A stretch of 64,000 nucleotides of DNA from Clostridioides difficile_D. GTDB lineage: Bacteria > Bacillota > Clostridia > Peptostreptococcales > Peptostreptococcaceae. The position numbers and the translations under genes are program-made. How positions within the stretch are numbered: position 1 is the stretch's first letter; every line of letters begins with the position of its first letter. Location: contig OX244046.1 in assembly GCA_945861085.1 (NCBI GenBank), positions 2,046,001 through 2,110,000 on the forward strand, written 5' to 3'. The notes beneath the pieces were generated by a model, which was not told the origin of the DNA, ran no database searches, and worked only from the letters and a program-made list of their open reading frames with translations. Below, one piece after another: positions 42,836 to 52,810 of this stretch.

Positions 42836-43696
42836 ATGAAAAAACAAAAGTCGCCAATTTTACTTGAAATGCTTGGACTATTTTTTGGTTGTATATCAAT
42901 GAGTATTGGTATAAATATGTTTTTAAAACCACATACAATTGCTCCTGGAGGGCTTAGTGGTCTATCATTAGTATTAAACAAAGTTACAGGACTTCCAGTA
43001 TCAGCTATCATGTTAATTATAGGTGTACCATTAGTAATACTTGCTTTTAGGATTATGGGTACAAAAAATTCATTAAAAACGTTATTTGGAACAGTTGTGT
43101 TTTCAGCTATAGTTCAATTAACAGACCCATTATCAAAGTTAAGATTTACTAATGACTTACTATTATCTTCTATTGCAGGAGGAATCTTAGTTGGTATAGG
43201 TTTAGGAATAATGTTTAAGTCAGATGCTTCTACTGGGGGAACAGATTTAATTGCACTCATACTTAGTAAAAAATTCCCAGGTATAAAAGCTACAAAATTT
43301 ATGTCGTGTCTGGATGGAATGGTGGTTATATCTTCTGGTATAGTAAATCGTAGTTTAGAAACTGCACTTTACTCTGGTATAGCACTTTGTGTATTAATAA
43401 AAATAGCAGATATGATAATGGAAGGATTTGACCATTCAAAAGCATTTTTTATTATTTCTGATGAGCCTGAAAGTTTAAGACAGGCTATAACTGAAGAACT
43501 TGATAGAGGACTTACTATTCTTGATGGTAAGGGTGGATATACTAGAGAAAATAAAGAAGTTCTATTAGTCGTAGTTTCTAAAAAACAAGAGCTTTATTTA
43601 AAGAGATTAGTTAAAAGGACTGACCCTACTGCATTTGTTATTGTTACAGATGTACATGAAGTTCTTGGAGAAGGATTTAAAAAATTAGAGAACTAA
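42836..43696 (+). CDS. YitT-family membrane protein (DUF161/DUF2179)
   Basis: The protein has 286 residues with about five to six helices in the first 200. TIAPGGLSGLSLVLNKVTGL and STGGTDLIALILSK are the repeated YitT motifs. The C-terminal DUF2179 domain follows (RGLTILDGKGGYTRENKEVL, YLKRLVKRTDPTAFVIVTDV). The function of the family is not settled. ATG at 42836 follows GGAGG. Confidence 0.92.
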   Translation: MKKQKSPILLEMLGLFFGCISMSIGINMFLKPHTIAPGGLSGLSLVLNKVTGLPVSAIMLIIGVPLVILAFRIMGTKNSLKTLFGTVVFSAIVQLTDPLSKLRFTNDLLLSSIAGGILVGIGLGIMFKSDASTGGTDLIALILSKKFPGIKATKFMSCLDGMVVISSGIVNRSLETALYSGIALCVLIKIADMIMEGFDHSKAFFIISDEPESLRQAITEELDRGLTILDGKGGYTRENKEVLLVVVSKKQELYLKRLVKRTDPTAFVIVTDVHEVLGEGFKKLEN

Positions 43697-43754
43697 TAAA
43701 AAATTAATACTTTAAAAACATATACTATTTTAGTTAAAATACGATTTATTCAAA

Positions 43755-43872
43755 GGGGTGTCTTAAAATGAACTTTTTAGTTCATGAGGCACTCTTTTTT
43801 GTATGAAGTCAAATATATTTTCACCATTTCAACAATGAAAAAAGGCTTATCTCTATTTTGAGACAGCCTCTT
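43755..43872 (+). terminator. Tandem hairpins after the YitT gene
   Basis: A first hairpin (ATGAACT/AGTTCAT core, about 43766-43785) ends in a run of T at 43794-43800. A second (AGGCTTATCTC, 43843-43853, with GAGACAGCCT, 43860-43869) follows. The second shares sequence with the hairpin at 17936-17990, suggesting a small dispersed repeat. Confidence 0.65.
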
Positions 43873-43940
43873 TATTGAAATTTCATTTAGAAAACAATCA
43901 TCACTAAATAATTAGCATAAATATTAAATGATTATATCTA

Positions 43941-44495
43941 TTATTTTTTCAATTCATATTGATAACAAGGAATGTTTTTTACAATATTTCCAGCATGAAT
44001 TTTTTTGATATATTTTCCTGTGCATTTAAATCCTAATAAATCTAATGATTTTGTAGAATTCTGATTTTCTTCATAGGTTATTGCAATGATTTTATTTAAG
44101 TTTAGTTCTCTAAATCCATACTGTATTACTCTCTTGGTTATCTCAGTAGCAAAATCATGTCCCCAATAACTTGGATTTATACATATACCTATTTCTGCTT
44201 CTAATGCTTTGGGATTTATATTATTAAACCCCATATTTCCAATAACTTTATTGTCTCTTTTATATACTATAGCAAAGTGACCAATTTTTCCTTTTTTATA
44301 AGGATTTAGAAAAAAGGATTTTATAAACTTTCTTGTGTCTTCTAAAGATTTGTGCTCATTAAAGGGTAAATGTTTTACTACTATTTTATTTTTATAACAG
44401 TCAAAAAAATCTTCAACATCATCTAATGATGCAGGTCTTAGTATACAATTTCTAGTTTCTAAGGTTTTCATTTGAGGATATTCAGAATCAGACAT
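43941..44495 (-). CDS. RimJ/RimL-type GNAT N-acetyltransferase
   Basis: The product has 184 residues from ATG 44495, 7 bases after GGGGGA; the longer frame to 44537 has no site. It opens MKTLETRNCILRPASLDDVE and has GNMGFNNINPKALEAEIGIC, PSYWGHDFATEITKRVIQYG (acetyl-CoA loop) and NQNSTKSLDLLGFKCTGKYI. This group acetylates protein N-termini or small molecules; the target here is unknown. Confidence 0.88.
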   Translation of the reverse strand: MSDSEYPQMKTLETRNCILRPASLDDVEDFFDCYKNKIVVKHLPFNEHKSLEDTRKFIKSFFLNPYKKGKIGHFAIVYKRDNKVIGNMGFNNINPKALEAEIGICINPSYWGHDFATEITKRVIQYGFRELNLNKIIAITYEENQNSTKSLDLLGFKCTGKYIKKIHAGNIVKNIPCYQYELKK

Positions 44496-44684
44496 TTCTA
44501 ATCCCCCTTTATACATTAATCTAAATATACTGTTCATATTTAAAATACGATATTAATTGTATAAATGTTCTCAAATTAACCTTATTTTTATCTTTAATAA
44601 ATAGTTTATTATGTGAATCTTTCAGACTTGCGAACTTATATCTATCTTTTTATATTAATTTAATTGTGAAATATGTATTCTAAA

Positions 44685-45572
44685 TTACATATTACTGGAT
44701 ATCATACTTAAAAATTCTTTTGTTGCTAAGGACAAGGATATATCCTTTAAATGACAGTAACCTACATTTCTCTTAGGTATCGGCTCTTTTATATCCAATT
44801 TAAATAATTTTCCACTTTCTAAATAATCTATGCTGAATTCTTCTATAACACAAGATACACCAAGATTTATATACGCAAATTCTAAAAGTAATTCATGAGA
44901 ACCCAATTCTATATCTGGGTTTAGTTTTATACCTTTTGATAAAAAATATTCATTTACATAAAGTCTTGAATTTGCTTTATTTTCTAGCATTATTAAAGGC
45001 AATGTATTTAGTTCTTCTAGGGATATTTTTTTCCCTTTGTATTCTATGTAATCATTTGCACACACAAATATATCATGTATTTCAATACATTCAACAATAT
45101 TTAGTGCATCATCTTCTATTGGCATATTTATAATTGCTATATCTATATTACCATCTTTGAGTAAAGATATAAGTTCTCTACTCGTTCTATTTATTGTAGA
45201 TACATGTATATGTGGGTACTTCTTATGAAAAATTTCTAAATATTTTAATAAGAAAAAACGTGCAGCTGTATCTCCTACTCCTATTTTTAGAGAACCATAT
45301 TCTAATTTTTTGAATTTATTTATTCTATCCTCTCCTGATGCTATTAACTTTAATGCAGTAGTTACATGCTCACTTAGAATTTTCCCTTCTGGAGTTAATT
45401 TTACACCTTTATTATTTCTATAAAACAGTATAGTATCTAATTGTTCCTCTAATTGTTTTATTGACTGACTTACAGCTGGCTGTGACATAAATAATTCTTT
45501 AGCAGCAAGAGAAAAACTCTTATTATTTGCAACTGTGTTAAAAACCTTATACAGTTCAAGTTTTATATTCAT
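44685..45572 (-). CDS. LysR-family transcriptional regulator
   Basis: The protein has 295 residues. The N-terminal winged helix has FNTVANNKSFSLAAKELFMS and QPAVSQSIKQLEEQLDTIL. The effector domain spans about 90-290. It is divergent from the CofE-like gene with a 118-base gap and probably controls it. AAGGAGT precedes the ATG by 8 bases. Confidence 0.93.
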   Translation of the reverse strand: MNIKLELYKVFNTVANNKSFSLAAKELFMSQPAVSQSIKQLEEQLDTILFYRNNKGVKLTPEGKILSEHVTTALKLIASGEDRINKFKKLEYGSLKIGVGDTAARFFLLKYLEIFHKKYPHIHVSTINRTSRELISLLKDGNIDIAIINMPIEDDALNIVECIEIHDIFVCANDYIEYKGKKISLEELNTLPLIMLENKANSRLYVNEYFLSKGIKLNPDIELGSHELLLEFAYINLGVSCVIEEFSIDYLESGKLFKLDIKEPIPKRNVGYCHLKDISLSLATKEFLSMISSNM

Positions 45573-45592
45573 ATATAATTACTCCTTATGTC

Positions 45593-45661
45593 AAATATTA
45601 GTATTATTTATTTTACTTATAATCATATTTGAATTATAATATACATGGTACTAATATGACA
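45593..45661. promoter_or_regulatory. Possible LysR binding region
   Basis: Between the divergent genes, CAAATAT and ATATTTG form an interrupted inverted repeat, and TATTAGTA is matched by TACTAATA near 45651. These are candidates for the T-N11-A type sites of LysR regulators. Confidence 0.4.
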
Positions 45662-45690
45662 ATATTAATTCTTTAGGAGGATTTTAGATA

Positions 45691-46890
45691 ATGGATAGAT
45701 TAGTTGGAACTGTTTCAAGAGGGGTTAGAGCACCTATTATAAGACAGGGAGATGACTTAGTTAAGATAGTTGTTGATTCTGTTTTAAACGCATCAAAAAG
45801 TGAAAATTTTGAAGTTAGAGATAAAGATGTAATTGCTGTTACAGAAGCTGTTGTAGCTAGAGCACAGGGAAATTATGCTCATGTTGACAATATTGCAAAA
45901 GATGTAAAAGCTAAATTTGGAGATGATACTGTTGGTGTTATATTCCCAATCTTAAGTAGAAATCGTTTTGCTATATGTTTAAAAGGAATTGCAAAAGGAT
46001 GTAGAAAAGTTGTATTAATGTTAAGCTACCCTTCTGATGAAGTTGGAAATCATTTAATAAGTATTGATGAACTTGATGATAAGGGAATAAATCCTTGGTC
46101 AGATGTTTTAACAGAAGAAAAATATAGAGAACTATTTGGATATAACAAGCATACATTTACTGGTGTAGATTATGTAGATTATTATAAGAATTTAATCAAG
46201 GATTGTGGTGCAGAAGTAGAAATAATATTTGCAAATAATCCAAAGACTATTCTTGACTATACAACAAGTATTTTAACTTGTGATATACATACAAGACAAA
46301 GAACAAAGAAAATTTTAAGACAAAATGGAGCTAAAAAAGTGTATTCACTTGATGATATAATGACAGCAAGTGTAGATGGTAGTGGGTACAATGACCAATA
46401 TGGGCTTTTAGGTTCAAACAAAGCTACAGAAGAAACAGTAAAATTATTCCCTATAAATTGTGATGAAGTTGTAAACAAAATCCAAGGTGATATAAAAGAA
46501 ATCACAGGAAAAAATGTAGAAGTAATGGTTTATGGAGATGGAGCTTTTAAAGACCCTGTAGGTAAAATCTGGGAGTTAGCTGACCCTGTAGTATCTCCTG
46601 CTTACACAAAAGGTCTAGAAGGAACTCCAAACGAAGTAAAATTAAAATACTTAGCAGATAATGATTTTGCTGACTTATCTGGTGATGAGTTAAAAGAAGC
46701 AATTTCAAAATACATAGTTGAAAAAGATAATAAATCTGATGATTTAACAGGAAACATGGTTTCTCAAGGTACTACTCCAAGAAGATTAACAGACCTTATA
46801 GGTTCTTTGGCAGATTTAACATCTGGAAGTGGAGATAAGGGTACTCCTATTATTTACATACAAGGATATTTCGATAACTATACAAAATAG
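45691..46890 (+). CDS. CofE-like (F420:gamma-glutamyl ligase family) protein
   Basis: The protein has 399 residues. The segment RDKDVIAVTEAVVARAQGNY and later VMVYGDGAFKDPVGKIWELA match the F420-0:gamma-glutamyl ligase family, which adds glutamates to coenzyme F420 in archaea and actinobacteria. Length is well above the ~250 residues of archaeal CofE, with an extra C-terminal part ending GSGDKGTPIIYIQGYFDN. Clostridia are not known to make F420, so the substrate is probably a different carboxylate. AGGAGG precedes the ATG at 45691. Confidence 0.8.
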   Translation: MDRLVGTVSRGVRAPIIRQGDDLVKIVVDSVLNASKSENFEVRDKDVIAVTEAVVARAQGNYAHVDNIAKDVKAKFGDDTVGVIFPILSRNRFAICLKGIAKGCRKVVLMLSYPSDEVGNHLISIDELDDKGINPWSDVLTEEKYRELFGYNKHTFTGVDYVDYYKNLIKDCGAEVEIIFANNPKTILDYTTSILTCDIHTRQRTKKILRQNGAKKVYSLDDIMTASVDGSGYNDQYGLLGSNKATEETVKLFPINCDEVVNKIQGDIKEITGKNVEVMVYGDGAFKDPVGKIWELADPVVSPAYTKGLEGTPNEVKLKYLADNDFADLSGDELKEAISKYIVEKDNKSDDLTGNMVSQGTTPRRLTDLIGSLADLTSGSGDKGTPIIYIQGYFDNYTK

Positions 46891-46948
46891 TATACTTTAA
46901 TGAGATTTAAATTTTTTAGATTGAATGGATTAACCTAAGAATTTGTTA

Positions 46949-46997
46949 AACCCTTGTAATAGATATAACTTGAAAAGTCGTATCTATTATGAGGGTT
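46949..46997. terminator. Hairpin between convergent genes
   Basis: AACCCTTGTAATAGATA pairs with TATCTATTATGAGGGTT. It lies between the CofE-like gene and the converging permease gene. Confidence 0.75.
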
Positions 46998-47081
46998 ATT
47001 TAATGGTCACAGATAAGATATATTTAGATAATTTAAGCAGGATTATTAGAAACTTATATAATCTTAGAAATCTATATAATT

Positions 47082-49637
47082 CTAACTCTTACTTATTTCT
47101 GAAATAATATCACTTTTTAAAATTTGTCTTACTGGAATAATAACAGCGACAATACTAATAATGATATTTAAAATAATCATACCTATATATAGGGGTGTAT
47201 TTATTTCAAAGATTGGATTTATATATAAATATACATGCTTTACCATAAAATAAATCATAAATTGTCCAATAACACTTCCAATTACCATTATAATACTTGC
47301 ATAGAGTCCATATAAAAAGCCTTCCCTCATCATCATAAGTAAAAATCTATTGTCTGTAATACCCATAGCTCTTAAAATCCCAAATTCGTGTCTTCTTGAA
47401 AAAACCAAATAACTTACTGTATTGATAATATGAAATAAACTTATTGCAAGAAGCACAAATACAATGCCATATATAAATAAGAGTTTTTGATTTAAATAAG
47501 TATTATTTTTTTCAATAGCAATAGTATAATCCGTTACAATACATCTTTTTATATTACTTACAACACTTTTTATATTCTCAGACAATTCCACACTATTGCT
47601 CTCTTCTGTCTTTTTTATACTTACTGAATTATAACTTTCAATATCAAAGTTATTCTTCATTTGTTCATTTGTCATAACTATATCCATACCATAATCACCA
47701 ATAAAATATATGTTATTTGCCATTACACGTTTTACAGTAGCCGCAACTACAAATTCTTTTGTTGTATAATCATTCTTATTTTCTTCTTTAAATTTAATAG
47801 TTTCACCCTTTGGTTTCATTGTTTTTGGCACTTTAACTTTTATTGTATCTCCTGGATTTATATCAACTGCGTCATACATGCCAGTTCCATCCATAGGTAG
47901 CCTAACTATAACTTTATTATTTTTAACCATATCATGAGCATTAATATCTCCATCTATAATATAAGAGTTTAATCCTTCTAACATACCATTGTTATAGCCA
48001 TAAATATTTGTTTTTAAAAGATAGCCACCTTTACTTTGTTTCGTACAAATACCATTAAAAAAAGTCTTTATCCTATAATCTTTTTCAAGAGGTTTAAAGA
48101 AGTTTTTCCAAAATAGTTGTTCTTCTTTAATTTGCATAGCTCCAAATAAATACTTTACTGGATAAACCTTTGATACACCCTCAACATTATTTAATCTTGA
48201 AATTTTATCTTTTGGTATGCCTACATCAAAATCTGTCGTTTGCATAGTTATTTGGTAGTCAGAATTCAAACCATCATCAGCTTTCATTGTAAGTTCATTA
48301 TTATTTTTAGTAAGCTGTATAGAGTAACTAGAGCACAAAAAGATAATACCACCAAGTGATAATGAAAACAAAATCCCAATAAACATTCCCTTTTTTTGAG
48401 TCATGTATTTATGAGATAATACCTTTGTCATATTAGAATGTCTTACACTTTCTAAAGTTCTCTTTTGCTTATTAGTAATTTTAAAGTTTTTCATAGATTC
48501 TATACTAGAGTATTTATTTAATTGATGTACAACACGTATAGTAATTAAAATTAACAACAATAAGATAAATAAAAATCCTAAATAAATAGATTTTTCACTT
48601 ATAAAAAATGTTCCTGGAACAATATCACTACTCAAAAATATATGTGGAAATTGTTCATATATTGTAGAAGCTACCCCAATACCTAAGAAGCAACCTATAG
48701 GAAAACCAATAATAAAAAGTAAAAACAATTCTAAAAATAATAGAAATAAAAGTTGTTTATTATTAGCGCCTAATACTTCTAAAACTCCATATTGTGATAT
48801 TCTCTGAAGTATTGAAACATGGAAAATACTATATACTGCTGCTGCACCAAACACTCCAACAAGTAAAATAATTGCATTTGTATTTAGCTCTAGATTTTTT
48901 AAGAACTCAAATATATTATATCTTTCTATACCTCTTGGTGGCTTTACTCCAAATTCAACTGAAAGATGCCAGTTTATATAAGCTTTTTCTTTTGAGATGT
49001 TGAATTCTTTCATAAATTTAGAATTTTGTCTTTTTATATTTTTATTTTCATCATATTTTACATAAACTAGATAAGAATCCTTTTCTTTAGGCTGTGAATA
49101 ATCGTTTACAAACCCTTCCAGAGCAGTTTCTGGATTTGAAAGACTTGATAAAATACCACATAATTTATAAATTTTCCCATCTAGCTTGATTTTTGTTCCT
49201 ATTTCTTTTTTTACATTTAAATTGTTTAAAGAATATGTGTCAAGTGCTATTTCTTCATCTTTACTAGGAAGAGTTCCTTTCAATAATTTTCTACCTGTCA
49301 TGTCTAGATATGAAGAATCAGCATTTAAAAATTCTATAATAAAAGGTTCATCTATCTGATTTTTAGGTTTTGTAACACCAAGTCTATCTACAGTGTATTC
49401 TTTTGATTTTTTATTTTCTTTAATTTTCTTAAGTTGTTCCTTATCTACTTTATAGAAATAATGATAATCGCCACTATCCTCTCTTACCTTTTCGATTCTA
49501 CTTTTATCTGCACTATGAACTAGAGAACCAATTCCCGTTAATAATGCTACTGATAGTACTATGCTTAAAACTATAGATATGGATTGTTTTTTATAATGCT
49601 TGATATATTGAATTGAAAATTTTATTAAAGACATCAT
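47082..49637 (-). CDS. FtsX/MacB-type ABC exporter permease (large)
   Basis: The protein has 851 residues. The N-terminal helix (about 20-38), a large extracellular domain, three helices (about 255-380), a second extracellular domain and three C-terminal helices (about 730-845) make the two-FtsX-domain layout. LGANNKQLLFLLFLELFLLF and RAMGITDNRFLLMMMREGFL are the FtsX signatures. Family members export or confer resistance to antimicrobial peptides, often together with a two-component system, as here. It overlaps the ATPase gene by 4 bases. Confidence 0.9.
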   Translation of the reverse strand: MMSLIKFSIQYIKHYKKQSISIVLSIVLSVALLTGIGSLVHSADKSRIEKVREDSGDYHYFYKVDKEQLKKIKENKKSKEYTVDRLGVTKPKNQIDEPFIIEFLNADSSYLDMTGRKLLKGTLPSKDEEIALDTYSLNNLNVKKEIGTKIKLDGKIYKLCGILSSLSNPETALEGFVNDYSQPKEKDSYLVYVKYDENKNIKRQNSKFMKEFNISKEKAYINWHLSVEFGVKPPRGIERYNIFEFLKNLELNTNAIILLVGVFGAAAVYSIFHVSILQRISQYGVLEVLGANNKQLLFLLFLELFLLFIIGFPIGCFLGIGVASTIYEQFPHIFLSSDIVPGTFFISEKSIYLGFLFILLLLILITIRVVHQLNKYSSIESMKNFKITNKQKRTLESVRHSNMTKVLSHKYMTQKKGMFIGILFSLSLGGIIFLCSSYSIQLTKNNNELTMKADDGLNSDYQITMQTTDFDVGIPKDKISRLNNVEGVSKVYPVKYLFGAMQIKEEQLFWKNFFKPLEKDYRIKTFFNGICTKQSKGGYLLKTNIYGYNNGMLEGLNSYIIDGDINAHDMVKNNKVIVRLPMDGTGMYDAVDINPGDTIKVKVPKTMKPKGETIKFKEENKNDYTTKEFVVAATVKRVMANNIYFIGDYGMDIVMTNEQMKNNFDIESYNSVSIKKTEESNSVELSENIKSVVSNIKRCIVTDYTIAIEKNNTYLNQKLLFIYGIVFVLLAISLFHIINTVSYLVFSRRHEFGILRAMGITDNRFLLMMMREGFLYGLYASIIMVIGSVIGQFMIYFMVKHVYLYINPIFEINTPLYIGMIILNIIISIVAVIIPVRQILKSDIISEISKS

Positions 49638-50320
49638 AGTGTTTCACCACCATTATTCACCACAACTCCATCTTCAAGATGTATAATTGAATCGCATACT
49701 TGTGCTATATTTTCATTATGTGTTACCATAAGTATAGTTTGATGAAATTTTGCACTACTTTCTTTTAATAAACATACTACTTCCATTGTGGTTTTGCTAT
49801 CGAGATTTCCTGTTGGTTCATCTGCTAATATAAGTGCAGGTTTATTTGATAAAGCTCTAGCAATTGCTACTCTCTGTTGTTGACCACCAGAAAGTTCGCT
49901 TGGGAACTTTAAACGCTTATCCCAAATTCCCAATGTATTCATCAACATTTCAATATATTCATGGTCTATATGATTTCCTTTATCTAATGTAACAGGAAGT
50001 GCTATATTATCATAAGTGTTTAGTACTGGTATTAAACTGTAGTTTTGAAATATAAACCCTATATTTCTTCTTCTAAATACTGTTAAATCTTTTTTTCCTA
50101 TTTTAGATATGTTCTTTCCTTTAATTATTACATCACCTGATGTTGGATTATCTAATCCACCTATAATGTTTAACAATGTGCTTTTGCCAGAACCAGAAGT
50201 TCCAACTATAGCAGTAAATGTAGCTCGTTCGATTTCTATACTTACTCCATTTAAGGCTTTTACTTTAGTTTCATCTTTCCCATAATGTTTTACTAAATTA
50301 TTCGTCACTAATATACTCAT
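49634..50320 (-). CDS. ABC exporter ATPase
   Basis: The protein has 228 residues: Walker A GTSGSGKSTLLN, IGFIFQNYSLIP (Q-loop), LSGGQQQRVAIAR signature, ILADEPTGNLDS Walker B and MVTHN H-loop. This is the MacB/LolD/BceA subgroup that works with FtsX-type permeases. It lies directly before the permease and 75 bases after the histidine kinase. AGGAGAA precedes the ATG. Confidence 0.95.
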   Translation of the reverse strand: MSILVTNNLVKHYGKDETKVKALNGVSIEIERATFTAIVGTSGSGKSTLLNIIGGLDNPTSGDVIIKGKNISKIGKKDLTVFRRRNIGFIFQNYSLIPVLNTYDNIALPVTLDKGNHIDHEYIEMLMNTLGIWDKRLKFPSELSGGQQQRVAIARALSNKPALILADEPTGNLDSKTTMEVVCLLKESSAKFHQTILMVTHNENIAQVCDSIIHLEDGVVVNNGGETL

Positions 50321-50395
50321 TTAATTTCTCCTTTCAATGTATATATGTTCTTATAAAATATTGTAAGTGACGATAATTACACTCATCCTACAAAG

Positions 50396-51304
50396 TTAGT
50401 TTAAACTCTTACAATTTTGTAAGAAGATACTAAAACAACTTCCACTTCCTAGCTTAGATTCTACTATAATATTTCCATTTTCTTTTTCTAAAATTAATCT
50501 TGTAAGATATAGACCAATTCCTGTACCATTTTGATTTTCTACATTTTTACTTCTATAAAACCTTTTAAAAATATCGTTTAGCTCTTTACTATCAATGCCT
50601 ATTCCTTCATCCTTGATAGTAATCTTAGTATACAATTCCATTTTTATTACAGAAATAGTAATTGTGCTATTTGATGGCGAGTATTTTATTGCATTTTCTA
50701 AAATATTTACAATTGCTTCTATAGTCCACTTTTTATTATGAACTAACTTTATATCTGAAAATGGTTCTAGATTTATCATTATACCTTTTGATTCTGCTTT
50801 ATTAAAAACAGTACTGATACTTTGGATAAGAGTATCTTTGATTAATAGTTCCTCTACATCAAATTTAATGACTCCATCCTCCAATTTAGTCATTTTAAAT
50901 AAGGATTGTAACAACCAGTCAATCTTAAAAGTTTCATTTTTCATCTTTTGCAAAAATTCCTTCTTCTGTAATGTGGAAATATTCATATTCTCTAGAAGTT
51001 CACAATAGATAGTTATATTTGAAAGAGGCGTTTTTAGTTGATGTGACATATTTGATATTAAACTTTTAATTGCTTCTTTTTCTAACTTTGACTGTTCTAC
51101 TTCTATTTCTATCATGTCCTTAACTTTTTTTACTTGGTGAGAAATTTTTGATGCCCTTGTATCCTTTGTATCTGGATAAGTAACTTCTTTTTCTTCCAAT
51201 ATTTGATTTAACATTAAGCTTAATTCATCATATCTTTTTTGATTTCTTTTAGTAATTATTATAAATATAACTACTATACACATTATAAAAGCTAATACCA
51301 GCAT
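50396..51304 (-). CDS. Sensor histidine kinase of the ABC exporter module
   Basis: The protein has 302 residues. One N-terminal membrane helix (about 2-20) and almost no extracellular part are seen, as in small kinases that sense through a partner transporter. The H-box is LISNMSHQLKTPLSNITIY. ATPase motifs are NILENAIKYSP, IKDEGIGIDS and NGTGIGLYLTRLILEK. It should phosphorylate the regulator encoded one base upstream. Confidence 0.93.
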   Translation of the reverse strand: MLVLAFIMCIVVIFIIITKRNQKRYDELSLMLNQILEEKEVTYPDTKDTRASKISHQVKKVKDMIEIEVEQSKLEKEAIKSLISNMSHQLKTPLSNITIYCELLENMNISTLQKKEFLQKMKNETFKIDWLLQSLFKMTKLEDGVIKFDVEELLIKDTLIQSISTVFNKAESKGIMINLEPFSDIKLVHNKKWTIEAIVNILENAIKYSPSNSTITISVIKMELYTKITIKDEGIGIDSKELNDIFKRFYRSKNVENQNGTGIGLYLTRLILEKENGNIIVESKLGSGSCFSIFLQNCKSLN

Positions 51305-51305
51305 T

Positions 51306-51977
51306 TTATTCTACCTCGTTCCATAAATAACCCATTCCATAAGTTGTTTTTATGTGCTTTGGATTAGAGGGGTCATCCTCTACCTTTACCCTAAGTCTTC
51401 TTATATTTACGGACACAATATTCTCATCAACATAATTTTCCTCGCTGTCCCAAATATGATGTAAAATTTGTTCCTTCAATAATATCCTACCTTTATTTTC
51501 AATTAGATAACTTAAAAGCTTATATTCTACAGAGCTAAGCTCTAAACATACTTCATTTTTATATACTTTCAGTAAGTTTTGGTCTAATTTTATTCCATTA
51601 GAATATATTACTTTATTATTAGATTTTTTTCTTATCGCTACTTTAACTCTTGCTTTTAATACAGATAAAGAAAATGGTTTTGTAATATAATCATCAAGCC
51701 CTATTTCTAAGCCTTTTACTTCATCAATTTCTGAGTCTCTTGCAGTAAGCATTATAATTGGTATGCCTGACTTTCCCCTTATTAGTTGACATATATCAAA
51801 TCCATTTCCATCTGGAAGATTGCAGTCTAAGATTATAAAATCTATATTTTTATTATTAAATATATTTAGTCCTTCTTGTTTTGTATAAGCCTTAAATACA
51901 TTAAAGCCCTCACTTTCAAATGCATAAAAAAGACCTTCGTTTAAGTTTATATCATCTTCAATAATTAATAAGTTCAA
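51306..51977 (-). CDS. OmpR-family response regulator of the ABC exporter module
   Basis: The protein has 223 residues. The receiver has NLLIIEDDINLNEGLFYAFE and IDFIILDCNLPDGNGFDICQ (phosphate acceptor Asp), with ITKPFSLSVLKARVK. The C-terminal winged helix has LSSVEYKLLSYLIENKG and DENIVSVNIRRLRVKVEDDP. First gene of a four-gene unit (regulator, kinase, ATPase, permease) and probably its activator. AAGGAGAG precedes the ATG. Confidence 0.95.
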   Translation of the reverse strand: MNLLIIEDDINLNEGLFYAFESEGFNVFKAYTKQEGLNIFNNKNIDFIILDCNLPDGNGFDICQLIRGKSGIPIIMLTARDSEIDEVKGLEIGLDDYITKPFSLSVLKARVKVAIRKKSNNKVIYSNGIKLDQNLLKVYKNEVCLELSSVEYKLLSYLIENKGRILLKEQILHHIWDSEENYVDENIVSVNIRRLRVKVEDDPSNPKHIKTTYGMGYLWNEVE

Positions 51978-52063
51978 TTTTACTCTCCTTTAGGTTTTTT
52001 AGATAAATAATTATTTTCTTGCATTATCATATTAAAAGTATTTTGATACGTATTTATTTCACT

Positions 52064-52110
52064 AAAAAGACTGTAATTAAATTTGTTTTCAAATCTAGTT
52101 ACAGTCTTTT
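52064..52110 (-). terminator. Terminator of the tetR gene
   Basis: AAAAGACTGTAA (52064-52075) pairs with TTACAGTCTTTT (52099-52110), 10 bases beyond the TetR stop. Confidence 0.85.
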
Positions 52111-52119
52111 ATCCTAGAC

Positions 52120-52764
52120 TTACTCGTTTTTGGAGCATGTCTTATAAAACATTTTAATTGACTCTAAGTTATCATCAGTTATGATAGGCACACCACTTGC
52201 ACTTAAAAATTCAGTTAAAAATTCAATGCGCCTGAAATATTTTTGTGCACTATCTTTAAATAATACTGGGTCTAGCCAAATATTAATCAAAATTATGAAT
52301 ACTTCAGATACTTCATCAGGATAATCAGTTTTAAAAATACCTTCTTCTATACCTTGCTTTATCAGACAAGATAATAAAGGAGTTAGTTCAATTGTAGAGG
52401 CTCGTATACTCTTTATAAAAAAAATAGGTTTTTTTTGATAACACATATAATCAATTAATTTTTTTCTTATTTCTGAGCTAGATATATGTAAGATAAATTC
52501 AGATACTTTTTCTCTGACAGTCAATATAGGATTATTTAATATTGACTCTAGATTTTCAATCTCTAGCCTTAAACTATTTAATATAATTTCTTCAAACAAT
52601 ACTTCTTTGTCTTTGAAATGATAATATACAACTTCTTTAGATATATCAAGAGTGTCCACAATTTGTTGCATAGTTACATCATCATAATCTTGTTTCTCAA
52701 ATAGCTTCCATGCGACTTCTAATATCTGATTTCTTATTTTATCAGAATATTTATTTCTGGACAT
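52120..52764 (-). CDS. TetR-family regulator
   Basis: The protein has 214 residues. The N-terminal helix-turn-helix has RNQILEVAWKLFEKQDYDDV, TMQQIVDTLDISKEVVYYHF and KDKEVLFEEI. The rest is a divergent ligand-binding domain. It is divergent from the Fe-S protein gene at 53057, and a perfect palindrome lies just upstream of it, so it probably represses itself and perhaps that gene. Confidence 0.92.
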   Translation of the reverse strand: MSRNKYSDKIRNQILEVAWKLFEKQDYDDVTMQQIVDTLDISKEVVYYHFKDKEVLFEEIILNSLRLEIENLESILNNPILTVREKVSEFILHISSSEIRKKLIDYMCYQKKPIFFIKSIRASTIELTPLLSCLIKQGIEEGIFKTDYPDEVSEVFIILINIWLDPVLFKDSAQKYFRRIEFLTEFLSASGVPIITDDNLESIKMFYKTCSKNE

Positions 52765-52791
52765 ATAAATTCACTTCTTTCTTTATCAATT

Positions 52792-52810
52792 TATACTAAT
52801 TATTAGTATA
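52792..52810. promoter_or_regulatory. Palindromic operator, probably for the adjacent TetR regulator
   Basis: TATACTAAT-T-ATTAGTATA, a perfect 9-1-9 palindrome 28 bases upstream of the tetR ATG. Length and position are typical of TetR operators. Confidence 0.7.
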
